NCBI RefSeq assembly: GCF_040115645.1
Contig: NC_089554.1
Span: forward strand, 1,178,001-1,242,000
Direction of reading: 5' to 3'
Source of the DNA: Euwallacea fornicatus
Taxonomy: Eukaryota; Arthropoda; Insecta; Coleoptera; Curculionidae
DNA: 64,000 nucleotides
In this document: in pieces, positions 1-10,345 of the stretch
Numbering within the stretch: the first letter of the stretch is position 1
Layout: the number at the start of each line of letters is the position of its first letter
Program-made: the position numbers and the translations under genes
Notes under the pieces: generated by a model
Told to the model about the DNA's origin: nothing
Database searches by the model: none
The model's input: only the letters and a program-made list of their open reading frames with translations

Positions 1-344
1 ATTTTTCTACAACACTTTTCGAGTGAAATTGTATGAATTTTATTGAAATGTCTATATTTTATTTGAGCACTCATAGGGTTAAGCTGGATCAAATCACAGG
101 AACAAAGTCACTCTCGCAAGCTTTTACTATATACAATTGAAGAACAAAAGGCCAGGGGACAATTGGGAGATTAGCGATGAAAATTCCTGTCTTTTCCTTT
201 ATGCGTCTCAATAAAACTTGAAGTAGTTGTTATGAAGAGTGGAAATACGCGAACTGGGTACGAGGTTTGACATAAAACGCAATGGTTTATAGCTGAATCA
301 ACAAACTGCTCGAAAAATTTTGAAATTATCCGAATTCTTTGTGG

Positions 345-350
345 TTTATT
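345..350 (-). terminator. PolyA signal AATAAA for the left-end gene
   Basis: The minus strand reads AATAAA here, about 200 bases past the stop at 548-550. That gives a short 3' UTR. It fits the gene model but is a common hexamer in AT-rich DNA. Confidence 0.35.
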
Positions 351-513
351 ATTGTTGACTAGAAATAGAGTCAGTTTTTTTAAATGAATGATGAACAGAA
401 CGAAAGAATTCCTCGACAAAACAAGTAACAATCGCCATCATTTTAACATAACACTATACCCACACATAATTCAAGTTACTCAGTTACAAATCTTTTTGCT
501 AATCCATGGTATT

Positions 514-534
514 CCCCCCCCCCCCCCCCCCCCC
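514..534. repeat. Poly-C/poly-G tract, 21 bases
   Basis: There is an uninterrupted run of C on the plus strand. It lies in the presumed 3' UTR of the left-end gene, where it is G on the sense strand and could form a quadruplex. Its length is likely to be polymorphic or inaccurate in the assembly. Confidence 0.9.
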
Positions 535-547
535 GTACTTCGTTCGA

Positions 548-626
548 TCACGTTGATTTTAGTGTATTCGCACAGAGTCGCCCCATGAGAGCGTTGCGTT
601 CTTGAATAGCAGCGTCAGTTCTACTA
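548..626 (-). CDS. Exon E, terminal coding exon of the left-end gene
   Basis: After acceptor GCATTTTAG, one base completes the split codon. Twenty-five codons then lead to TGA at 548-550, with the C-terminus MGRLCANTLKST. A tandem TAG offers an alternative acceptor six bases downstream in the same frame. A 21-base G run (as read on this strand) lies directly after the stop, in the 3' UTR. Confidence 0.5.
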
Positions 627-3600
627 CTAAAATGCCTTATTTGTGTATTCAGCAATGATTCGTGTGAATACACCCAACTTTATGAGATTAACATCAACTG
701 CATTACCTTACTTAAACCCTTCCGAAGTCATTCATATCTACTACATAGGGATATATTGTATTCGCGATGATTAAGCGAAGTCTCTAGGGGAAATCGGAAT
801 TGCAAATTACTGAAATAAAACCTGAAAAAAAATTTCACGCTAAATTGCCTCGGCAAAGAACTGTAGGAATCTACAATCGAAGTATCTAGGTCTCTATTGC
901 CAAATTATCAACATTTCAAACGCTCAATTCGTAAATCATGTGATCAATCGAATTAATTAAACATCCTCTCTTTTAATGGCGAATTTACATAATTAGCAAA
1001 AAAATGGCAGGCATGTGTACCGTGCATTACAGTCGTAAAATGTGTTCGCGAATATTAAACTCTGGATTAGTTTCAGTTCCGATTCAGTCTCGTTTTCCGT
1101 GACCTGACATGAATAATAATCTGAACTCCGTTTCATATTTCAAGTTAGCTACTAAATTCAGTATATAATTTTGCCAACATGTGTACGTATGAGTTCATGC
1201 CTGTTCTCTGGGATATATGGCTTCGAGTTATAAAATACTGAAATCTAACGTAACTATAGCTGGATGGAACTTATACTGCTTAATATACATAATAATGAGG
1301 CCTGTATTATTAACCTTCCAGTAGTCCTCCTTCTGTCGTAACTCAACGGTGACTTTCGGACGAATTTCCTGATTTGAACGGATCTGGTCGAAGACCTCCT
1401 CCTCCTCGACAGACTTTCCGAGTATCTTCTGCTGTCACTGGATGCCAGCGAGGTACGCGTGGAGTCACTTGAGTCGATTTCATGCTCTGGAATCGCCTCT
1501 GAGTCTCTCCTAAAAATATTACCATAATAATTTCCTTTTTGGGGTGCATGCTGGACTACTCGAGAATATTATGCAATATCCACAATTTTCTCTACAGCTA
1601 GAATCAAGATCGTTTTAAATAAATATGCATTTCCAAATAAGCAGCTCCACAAAATTTAGGAATATGGTAAAGTGCTAATGAATAACAGATAGCGTTCTAG
1701 CAAATATATTTTTTCGTATCACTCGTAAAGCGATAACGTATAATATGAATAAAAAAATTAAGTTTAATATAATTTTACATTTTTTGTTTAAATTCAGTCA
1801 AACGTAAATATCGGATGCCATACCGTTTGTATGGTTCCTGCTATTTTACTTGGTTGCACAAAGGTGTTTGAACCTTTTTATAACGGTTCGGAGAAAGTTA
1901 ATTTCAGGAGAACAAAACGGGGTTATAGATGTGCTGCAGGCTAGATCAAAACAACAGGATATTACTCAATTATTCCACGTTTCTTAAAGTGTGATATCCA
2001 AGCTGTTAACAAGGTTTCAACAAACTGGAAACGTTGGAGAAAGACGGCGCACACGGCGACCGAAGAAAACCACGGTTGCGCAACCTCGACTTATTGTAAT
2101 TTCTGTGAGACTGCGCTGTCGACATGTAGGCATTGGGCTGGCATTAAAAATTTCCATTGAAACAATTCGTAAGAGACTTGAAGCAGTAAACGTAGCCTCG
2201 AAATTCTTCTCGAGAAGAGGTCTCCTCGTCCAAAAATATAAATTTGCAAGTCTAGAGTAAACAAGAGTACACGTCCATTGAGATGAAAAGCGGCATTCTG
2301 TATTTTACATCCAGTCCAAATTTGGCCGTTACTCTGTTCGTCGGTGTGTTCGTGCCTGGACAAACCCTGGAATTCGCAGAAACTTAAGAACTGTATAAGG
2401 AGTGCTTCCTTTTAAGTGGGGCACAATAATAGCCTGGGGAGGAAATTGTTATAGTGGGAAAAGTGAGTTGCACGTATGTGAAAGAAACCTGAATACACAA
2501 ATCTATGAAATAAACCGCCAACAAAGTTTTGCCAAATTTCCAAGTTGCTGTAGGAAAAAGTTTCCGATTTTTTGGGCAATAATGCTCGACCACATCGTAT
2601 AGCAATCGTTATAGATGCGATTGAAAATGTAGATATCGAACATTTACCGCTTCCGTCAAGATCGCCTGACATTAACCTCATTGAACATGTTTAGGTCACG
2701 TTACAAAGAAATGTTGAAGAACATCGACCACGTCTCCAAACAATGCCACATCTTCGAGAATTTCTTCCCCAGTTATGGGACAAAAAGACAAGACAAATCA
2801 TCTTATTGAAGGAATGCCAAGATAATGTGAAGGAGTTATACATGTTAACACACTGAATTTTAGAAATGAAGTTTTTATCTTAGATTTGATTTTGCAAAAA
2901 TTCTTTATATTTTTTTTGGTTTTCTTAAATAAATTTAAAAATATCATCCACAATAATTTTTTGCTTATTTTTTGACAAGGATTAAAAAGAAGTTATTCCT
3001 GTCGCTCGCTCTAAGAAATATCCAAAATATTCTAATATCCCTAACTTTTGTGGAGCAGTTTATATTGGAATTGATAATAAGATGTTCGATAGGGAAGCTT
3101 TTCAATTGCTCTCGTAACTGCTTTTCTAGATCGAAATGAATGATATCTAGTGTAGTGGAAATAACGTTCCTAACGAAATTAAATATACAGTATTGAATTT
3201 CTAAGAAGGAAGTAATTGTGAAAGCAAATAATTCAGAGTTTGTGGTTGTAAGTAACTCAAAGAGATAAATTAATTTTAATTAACTCGAACCTTTCTGCTT
3301 ATTAAAGTCCCAGATGTTGTTCCGTTAAAAAAGGACAATCGGATATTAAGGGACAGCGCCTTCCTTTAATTTCAATTTCGATTAAACGATTTATCATTAA
3401 TGTCTTGTTTTTTGTTTGAATGGAAAAAGGCGAATAAAATTAAATCTTGCTTTGTTGACTCTGTATTAGTGCATCTGGATAATTATCGGAATGTACTCAG
3501 AGATTGGTCCTCTGTCTTACTTCAGAAAATTCTATAAAACGTAATAGAGGTTTTTTGTTTTTCAAATCCAATTCCAGTGGATTAATATAACAGAAATCAC

Positions 3601-4748
3601 GTTCATATTTTGCAACTTACAATATCGTAATTGATGTTGTAATTATGTTAAACCAAACAAACCAACAGACTCATAACTTATATTTTTTCATGGAAAACGT
3701 TGTGTGAAACTTTATTTAAATAATAAAAATATAAAAAATATAAGACTGCAACATGGAAAAATCCCAGTTTTTTGGACCCACCTGGAAGACAAATCGGAAG
3801 ACCACAAACTCGTGACACTTGCCCTTGAATCCATTGACCTTTGACCGATTATTTCATATCTTCTGGACGAAGTGGAATATGACGATAAGCTGGTCACAGA
3901 TGGTCTGCTTTCATTGCCAACATCAACTGAACTCTCTCTTGAAAATATTGAGAATCTAAAAGTTACCTGCACTATACTTTTTCTATTATACTATAAACCA
4001 AATTGCTAAGAAAACTAACATACTTTAAGGTATATAACATGTTAGTCATGACGTAGTCTGCTAAGTTCAAATTGTAAAAACATAAAAGTTTTTTGCTTCA
4101 TCAAAGATATGCCATTAGCGAGAACTTTACTGCGAAAGATAGAGTACATTTCATTAATTGGACAAAGTTCACGAATTCTAAAAGAGCCCTTTTAGGTGTC
4201 AGAAAAGTTTATGCGTTTCTACATATATAAAACTTAAAAGTAAAAATAAATTGCTACCTGATGGGTCTTTAATTCGGATTTACTTACCTAGATCTGTGAC
4301 TATCAGCTGACATACGAGTATAATTGGAAATTTCACTCAAAAACTCCCCCAATTCAGGGCTGGGAGTAGGTGAGTACACAGGTTCTGGTGAGGCACTAAC
4401 CGAATATGAACCCTCTTCACCCTCTTTGCCCTGATCACCACTCTCTATTCCTAGTTCAGACTGAGCAGAATGCTTCTCTCGAATCTCAGAATAAACACCT
4501 ATTAATACTTCTCATTAACACATCCCCATGTACAAAGGACAAAAAGTACCATTGTACAGCCCCACAACGTCGTCTGGTCGTCCCATTTTCGATAAGCGTT
4601 CGTCGATGTTACTTCTCCTGATGCCCCCCTCTTCAGGGGTTAAACTGTGCGGAGGTGTGACCCTACCAGCCACCGATTTGGTTATTTTTCGAATCAGCGA
4701 CCATAGCACAAAGAGTAAGGTCAGCATTTCATAGGGCGTTTGTTGTTG
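548..4748 (-). CDS. 3' end of an unidentified spliced host gene (five exons)
   Basis: I do not recognise the protein. Five minus-strand exons were joined by eye: 4550-4748, 4288-4498, 3782-3955, 1315-1509 and 548-626. Every junction uses GT/AG, and the donor after 4288 is GTAAGT. The last three introns all split a codon after its second base, and the downstream exon restores an open frame each time; this is hard to get by chance. The product is a low-complexity Ser/Arg/Glu-rich tail (about 280 residues visible), with Ser-rich blocks such as SVTSLSSYSTSSRRYE and a basic block SLSRRRRSSTRSVQIRK. It looks like a disordered cytoplasmic or regulatory tail. The third intron (1510-3781) carries a dead Tc1 element. 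Upstream exons lie further right or outside the window. Exon 4550-4748 has an uncertain 5' edge. Transcript data would settle the model. Confidence 0.62.
1315..1509 (-). CDS. Exon D of the left-end gene
   Basis: This 195-nt exon follows acceptor ATTTTTAG and ends at donor AAG|GTTAAT, both in phase 2. It encodes an acidic then strongly basic segment (EHEIDSSDSTRTSLASSD, then SRRRRSSTRSVQIRKFVRK). The longest plain ORF here lies in a different frame and is a shadow; only the frame dictated by the splice phase matches its neighbours in style. Confidence 0.6.
1640..3062 (+). mobile_element. Degenerate Tc1-like transposon inside an intron
   Basis: The ends are imperfect inverted repeats: the left reads GCAGCTCCACAAAATTTAGG, and the right reversed reads about CTGCTCCACAAAAGTTAGGG. 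TA dinucleotides flank both. The length of about 1.42 kb is normal for Tc1. It lies wholly within the intron between exons C and D of the left-end gene and carries a dead transposase in the antisense direction to that gene. Confidence 0.75.
1930..2855 (+). pseudogene. Tc1-like transposase, dead
   Basis: Pieces of a Tc1 transposase can be followed in order through frameshifts and stops. There is a helix-turn-helix part with a QTGNVGERRRTRRPKKTT-like linker (about 2030-2080). Next comes a DNARPHRIA motif holding the second catalytic Asp (about 2583-2610), then SRSPDINLIEHV with the third acidic residue (about 2655-2695), and a C-terminal tail ending near 2855. A TAG stop falls where Tc1 proteins have Trp after EHV. 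The family cuts and pastes DNA at TA sites; this copy cannot make a protein. Confidence 0.75.
3782..3955 (-). CDS. Exon C of the left-end gene
   Basis: This 174-nt exon follows acceptor CTTTTAG and ends at donor AG|GTGGGT, both in phase 2. It encodes a Ser-rich stretch including FSIFSRESSVDVGNESR and SLSSYSTSSRRYE. The in-frame acceptor just upstream (GTGCAG) would create a stop, which favours the CTTTTAG site. Confidence 0.6.
4288..4498 (-). CDS. Exon B of the left-end gene
   Basis: This 211-nt exon is the clearest coding piece. It encodes an acidic, Ser/Pro-rich segment including EGSYSVSASPEPVYSPTPSP and SEISNYTRMSADSHRS. It ends in a consensus donor, AG|GTAAGT, leaving two bases of an Arg codon. 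The upstream acceptor TTAATAG is weak; a second in-frame acceptor a few codons downstream (TTCTGAG) is possible. Confidence 0.65.
4550..4748 (-). CDS. Exon A of the left-end gene (5' edge uncertain)
   Basis: The frame is open across the span and includes RVTPPHSLTPEEGG and GRPDDVVGLYNG. It ends one base into a codon at donor GTACTT. Two acceptors are possible: ...GTAG before 4748, which starts in phase 0 and adds a short hydrophobic stretch (LTLLFVLWSLI), or ...GGTAG before 4662. A competing open frame upstream (about 4748-4830) is also codon-like, so the local structure is unresolved. The intron to exon B (4499-4549) would be 51 nt, a normal short insect intron. Confidence 0.5.
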
Positions 4749-5266
4749 CTACATCATCTACGTTCAAGGAGGCAGGGTGTTGGTCGTGACATGATGGGGC
4801 TTCTTGGTGAGGGTGGAGCTAAAAGTGTTCGTCTTGGAAGTGTGGGTTGTTAGAGATGAGCAATTGGTCTTGATTTTTGGGATAAAAGTAATTTATTTTA
4901 ATTTCATTTGTTCAACATATAGGAAATGTTAGAGCAAACCCCAAAAATCAAGTACGATTTTATGCAGAGATGAAGGATTGGAATGTTTTTCAGAAAGAAA
5001 ATGAATAAAAGATTCTCTTTTTCTTTCGACCTTCGAAACAACAGGATTATGGAATGTTATTCACAATTAAAATAACTTAAATCGACTTTATTTGCCCCAA
5101 ATTGATCATTCTATGCCCAATAAGTTAAACTGGAAATTGGTTAATAACATTTGTGTACTACAAACATTAATTACATTTCACTAACAAGGATAATTGTTTA
5201 TTGAATGAATTTAGCTGTGACACAGAGTTATTGCTAGATAAATGTATACACTTATATTTTATATTA
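4749..5266. other. No identifiable feature
   Basis: This is AT-rich non-coding sequence between the possible exon A and the next transposon. A short codon-like frame at about 4748-4830 (minus) may be a missed extension of exon A. Nothing else is supported. Confidence 0.4.
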
Positions 5267-7254
5267 TACAGAGTATCCTATTTAAAGCTGTGATTGAAGA
5301 TTAGTCGAAAATGATACGTTGTATGAAAAAATTTTAAATAAAAGTTTTTCTGTAAAAAAAGGGGGAAATGTCACGAAGATAATAACTTTTTTTGTCAAAT
5401 AGTCTTTGTAGACCTTCAAAAAATGAATATTTTTTATTTTAATAATTTTTTATTAGATATTTTTTTACGGAATTATCCTTGGTTTTGGTCCAACTTTTGA
5501 AATAGTCCAAATTATTGCATTATTTTTCTAGAAAAGTTTTTCAATGCATATTCTGTTTAAAACTCGTAACAATCCTTCTATCTTATCAAAAATAAATTAT
5601 TTCAATGAGAAAAAAATTTCTTAAATTTTCTCTTGTTAAAGTCTACCTTATAACAAGGTCTACAGGAAATGGATATTCTTTTTTTAACAATCAATCTAAT
5701 TTTTTGGTGTGAAATTATTCAAAGATTATTTTTTTCATTTCAAAATTCATTAATTCAAAAAAATCGCTACACTTCGAATGAAAAATTAGAAATGATTTTT
5801 ATCTATGGAGGGGCGGGAAGAAATGTTAGTCGGACAGTGGAACTTTACGCTGAAAGATTTTTGGATGAAAGAGTTCCCCATTGAACGACTTTCAATAGTG
5901 TCATTAAATATTTCAAAGAAATGAAAAGGAGGGAAACAAAAAAACGCAATCGCTCCCGAAGTGCAACACATGAAGGCACTCAAATAGCAGTTCTTGCAGT
6001 TGTCGCCTTCGATCCCCATGTAAGTTGTCAAATTGCTGCTGATTCAGGAATATCAAAGTCAAGTGTCCAAAGAAATTTGAAGGTGAATAAATAGCATCAT
6101 TTTCACATTTATTTACATCAGGAACTCCATGGAACTGATTTTGAAAACCGAGTCAATTCTTGTAATTGGGCAAGGCAGCAATTCAATCAAAATGCTAACG
6201 TTTTGTTTTTAGACGAATCCACATTCACAAATCATGGTACAGTAAATCGCCATAATCTGTATTTTTGTAGTGCTGTAAACCCACACTGGCTTAAATAAGA
6301 TGATTTTGAGTATTGATTCAGGATGAATATCAGAAAACTTGTCGATGAATGTATGTTGGGGTATTATTTGTGAATACTTAATTTGACTTTTCTTGATTGA
6401 AGAAAACTTCAATTGTTAAAATACGTTCCACTTGTGATTAGACAGGTGATGTGATATCAATATAAAGGTTGTCTAGCCCATTGTTTTAAAATGTCTCGTG
6501 AGGTTCTGGATAAAATATATCAAGATTGATGGATTAGATGGAGCAGACTAGGGAATTGGCCTCCTAGGTCGCCTGATCTGAGCTCACCAGATTTTTTACT
6601 TTGGGGTTTTTGAAAGGACAAAATATATGCAGAAATAACAACAACTGCAAGCGACACGAAAAGGAGAATTGAAAATGAGTATCAATTAATAAATGAAGAG
6701 TTGTTGCGCAGAATAAACAATTCTTTTCGAAGAAGAGTTGAGACGAGTTAGGAGCAGGAAGGACATTCTTTTGAACATTTGCTTCCATAAGTTTCTCCAG
6801 TCAGGATTTTAAATGAATTTGGTAAATAATTTTTTGTTTTTTTTTCATAGAAATATATATTTTTTTCATTATAGAGAAAGATTGTTATGAGTTTTAAATA
6901 GAATATGCATTGCCAAACTTTTCTAGAAAAAAAAAATGCAATAATTCCGACTACCTCAAAAAATGGACAAAAATAAGGAATAACTCTGCGGCAAAACGTT
7001 TAATAAAAACATTCTTCAAATAAACGATATTCATTTTTTGAAGGTCTACAGGTATTTATAATAAAATATGGTGTTGCCATTTGAGAAAAATAGTTGCCAT
7101 TGAAATAACTTTAAAATTACGTTTTGGCTGAAAGTAACTATCCTTATGACATATCCCCTCTTTACCGGATAACGTTTATTTGAAACTTTTTTTCTTTCAA
7201 CGTATCAATTTTGACTAATCTTCAATTACAGCTTTAAATGGGACACGGTGTGTA
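5267..7254 (+). mobile_element. DUF4817-type Tc1/mariner-like transposon with about 350-bp TIRs
   Basis: The ends start TACAGAGTATCCTATTTAAAGC and, reversed, TACACACCGTGTCCCATTTAAAGC, where the first 18-20 bases align. The inverted similarity continues for roughly 320-380 bp on each side, through GAAGATTAGTCRAAAWTGAT, the TTTTTGAAGGTCTAC block and the TTTTCTAGAAAA block. The middle carries a decayed transposase. The arms are unusually long for the superfamily and degraded, so the insertion is old. Confidence 0.8.
5761..6790 (+). pseudogene. DUF4817-type DDE transposase, dead
   Basis: The N-terminal helix-turn-helix is recognisable (EMIFIYGGAGRNVSRTVELY, then ERFLDERVPH followed by a TGA stop). 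A second helical block lies at about 5940-6090 (AVVAFDPHVSCQIAADSGIS). The C-terminal signature WPPRSPDLSSPDFLLWGF runs from about 6558 and ends GHSFEHLLP-stop at 6788-6790. The middle part with the first catalytic acidic residues is eroded, with frameshifts and stops. Family role: transposase of long-TIR insect elements. Confidence 0.75.
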
Positions 7255-8890
7255 ATTCGCTACCTAATGAAAGTGAGTACCTTGTTTTCGTAATTTAGTT
7301 ACCAATAATGAGTGCTGTATTATGTTCCAATTTGTATCACTTTCTCGTAATTATTCTAATGTGCAGTAAAGTTCGAAAAAATTATGCACGACAATCATTA
7401 GGAAACGCAATTTTTTGTAACTCGTGTCATGTGGGGGGGCCTGACTTGCCTAGTCCTGAAAAATTACATTCGTTATACAAAACTATGCATTCCCTAACTG
7501 GGTACATAAGTAGCAATTTTTTAGCTTCTCAGGAAAGTAAATATTTTCATATCTAGGCAATATTGCTTGCACATTCAAAAAGTTTCTTTTGCTTATGCAT
7601 ATCAGGGCTCTAGTGATTCGAGTTTTAAGAAGGCACAAACAAGAAAATCGATAAGCTTCATAAGATACTTTATTTAATATATAAGAAATTCGTTGAGATG
7701 AAGAAAATTAGAAAACAACTTTATCATCTAAAAAAAGAATGCCAGATTTTAGATATTTTTAGATGTGGAATTCACATAATCAAAATATTCCTCTGAACCA
7801 TGAAATTAAACTGTTAATTCTCCTTGCAACGTATTTTAATATTTAATCAGCTTACGTCCATTTAAGACTTTAATTCAAGCTTACCTAGTGAAATATTAAA
7901 TGGCAGTCGTTTGCTATGCAAAACCTAAATCCCTAGACCTGGAAGTTCTGTTTCACTGTTTTTAACTATCTTTTGATATGCAAAGCGAACGGCTTGTTGA
8001 AAATTACTTTAATGATGCAGTTAGGAATGGGGTTTCGTTCAAATTTAATGGAATTCAATTTGAGGAATCTTCTCCTACATCGCTTTAATAATTTTTGCTT
8101 CTCTGATTTACGAAGAGGAAGTTTTCAAGAAACCAGTTTCATCAAATTTAAATAAAACAGGCAATATTTAAGCTATAGAATAGTACTGAATCCAGGGTTA
8201 TAAGTTGATTACGCTAACATTCGTGGCTTTTTTGAATTAAATAGGAATATGCGTATTTTTACCTTGTTTTTTTTAATCAAAAAACAGAAAATTACTTTTT
8301 TCCATTGCTGGCACAATCCGTAGGGAGCTCCACATTTGAAATCTTTGTTTTAGTCGATATACATTATTAATGGACTCTTCCTTATCAGTTTACTTTTTTT
8401 CAAGAAAAGTAATCAACTCTTACCTGAGGCATAGGAAAATTAAAAAAAAAGACACTTATTAAAATAAAAAAAATATGGTGACTTCTTGGTATTTGATTTA
8501 CATCCCTCGATATTATACTAATTTTCAGCTGATTTTTCCTAGATTTTGCTATTGCCAGTTTTGAGGTATCTGTCACTCGGTTTAAAAAATCATAATATCT
8601 AAATGTAGTTCAGGCTATTGTCTGATAAACAAAAGTTAATTGCCTGAACAACTTATCTCATCATTAAACATGTCTACTAAATTTTTCAATAATTATGCAA
8701 CGTACATTTTGTATAAAAATAAATGATTTGTACGTTCCCGATATAAATGAAAATTGGGTACCACGGTAGTATGCTGGAATATCTTCTAAAGTAAGCGGCA
8801 ATTTAAAAATTTAAAATAAGAAACAAATTACGATAAAGGAACATTTCATTTAAAACATTGAACGCGTTCACTATTGGCGTGTGCAAAAAA
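7255..8890. other. No identifiable feature
   Basis: AT-rich sequence. The small open frames (for example 7308-7556 and 7973-8155) show no splice-site context, domain or repeat that I recognise. Confidence 0.4.
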
Positions 8891-8897
8891 AGTTGGA

Positions 8898-8923
8898 GGG
8901 GGGGAGGGGGGAGGGGGGAGGGG
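8898..8923 (+). repeat. G-quadruplex-forming tract
   Basis: Four G runs of 7, 6, 6 and 4 bases are separated by single A residues. This is a textbook intramolecular quadruplex pattern with one-base loops. It is isolated in AT-rich DNA, with no gene next to it that I can support. Confidence 0.85.
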
Positions 8924-9862
8924 TAGCTGTACGTGTTCATAACTTTCCATTTTCCTCACTTTGGTTTCAAATGTCTTTCTCAAATTATAAATAAAATGCG
9001 CCTCGTTGAACTGTGCATCGCTGTAAAATTTCATTAAAATATGTCAAGAAACGCCGATGTTATTAACAAAATTATTATTTTTTTACAATTTTAACACTCT
9101 GTACAGCGAGTATCAAGTGCCAAAGAAAAAGTCGCATAAAGAAAGTCTAATTATTTTCGCCCCAGAAATCTGTGGTTAGCAGATTGGCATACTAATTTGC
9201 AGCACCCTGAATTTTGAGCTAATTCGTTTTTATAAAAAAATATGGCTACTGTTCTCAATACGTCTGTTCGTTCTTTAGTTTTTGTGCATAATAAGAAAAC
9301 TAAGATTCCGATTGGGCGAACCTATAATTATTAAAGAAATTAGTTTAAGTTCAATAACAAGTTTAAATACTATTGAACATTAAAGTTGGAAATATCTTAA
9401 GTGATACTGAATACACATCAACTGGCGCAACAAACAATCGTTTAACGTAATATGTAAAAGCGCAAAGGCTTAGCCTTGAAGACCCCAATAGCATTCAATA
9501 GGTAAGTAAAATCTACATTTTCGGGAAAGTAAGAAAATATGGCGATGTATTTAAATTAATCAAGTTATAGATACTTAAAGTTTTTATTTGAGTGGTTGTA
9601 ATTTTTGAACACCCTATACAAGATGGCAAGTTTATTGTGATTCGCACGTCAAATATGATAGTATAAGTATGATGAACAACATATGATATTGTTACACTTC
9701 ATTGTAAATTACACTTACACAACATAAATACTTCTTAAGTATGAAAAAAAATGAAAATCACTTTAAATTTTTGTAAAATCCAAATTATTTGAACACCTTA
9801 AGTTTTAAGTATTCTAAACCTTACTAAAAGAGATATTTATAGGAGGATCCAAAAATGCAATA
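8924..9862. other. Scattered transposon-end-like scraps
   Basis: Motifs of the type ACACTCTGTACAG (about 9095) and GAACACCCTATACA (about 9608) resemble the terminal TACAGGGTGTTC of long-TIR elements. They have no partner end, so I call them only scraps. No gene is seen. Confidence 0.3.
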
Positions 9863-9865
9863 ATA

Positions 9866-10063
9866 TACAGGGGATTCTATTAAAAAAGCACAACTTTATT
9901 ACTTTTAGAGCTTTTCGGATATATACCACATAGTATAGTATGAAAATAAGTTTAAAAAGTATCAATAATAGATCCCCATAAAGCTCGAGAGTAAAACTTT
10001 TTGAAAGCATCGTATTTTGGCCAGAATATTCCGAGCAGTATAGCGCGAATCACCCCGTATATT
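9866..10063. mobile_element. Possible short MITE
   Basis: AATATACAGGGGATTC on the left and, reversed, AATATACGGGGTGATTC on the right form short inverted ends about 200 bp apart, with no coding capacity. The similarity stops after about 17 bases, so this is tentative. Confidence 0.4.
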
Positions 10064-10240
10064 AAGTGTTTCGTTAAAGGTACAGATTTTCCAACTATCT
10101 TCCCTTTTAATTTTTTTAATTCGCTAGAAAATTGCGAGCGCTAAGGCCATAGTTTCGAAATTGTTCTCATGCCGAGAAGAAATATTTTCTTTTAAGTTGT
10201 CTCAGAGTCGTAATTTGTTTACTTTTTCTGATGTTTCTAG

Positions 10241-10345
10241 ATGGAAAGTTATCATACTCAAACAAATAAAGCTGATTTGGAGTTTTTTTCAGAACTAAGT
10301 GAGGAAAAGAACAGATTCAACTTCCGAACGTTAACGAAATATACG
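10241..10345 (+). CDS. Candidate host exon, unidentified
   Basis: A strong pyrimidine-rich acceptor (TTTACTTTTTCTGATGTTTCTAG) precedes an open stretch of exactly 35 codons starting with ATG and ending at TATACG|GTAATT. The peptide (MESYHTQTNKADLEFFSELS, then EEKNRFNFRTLTKYT) is polar and codon-like. No neighbouring plus-strand exon was found to join it. It could also be chance or a relic. Confidence 0.3.
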
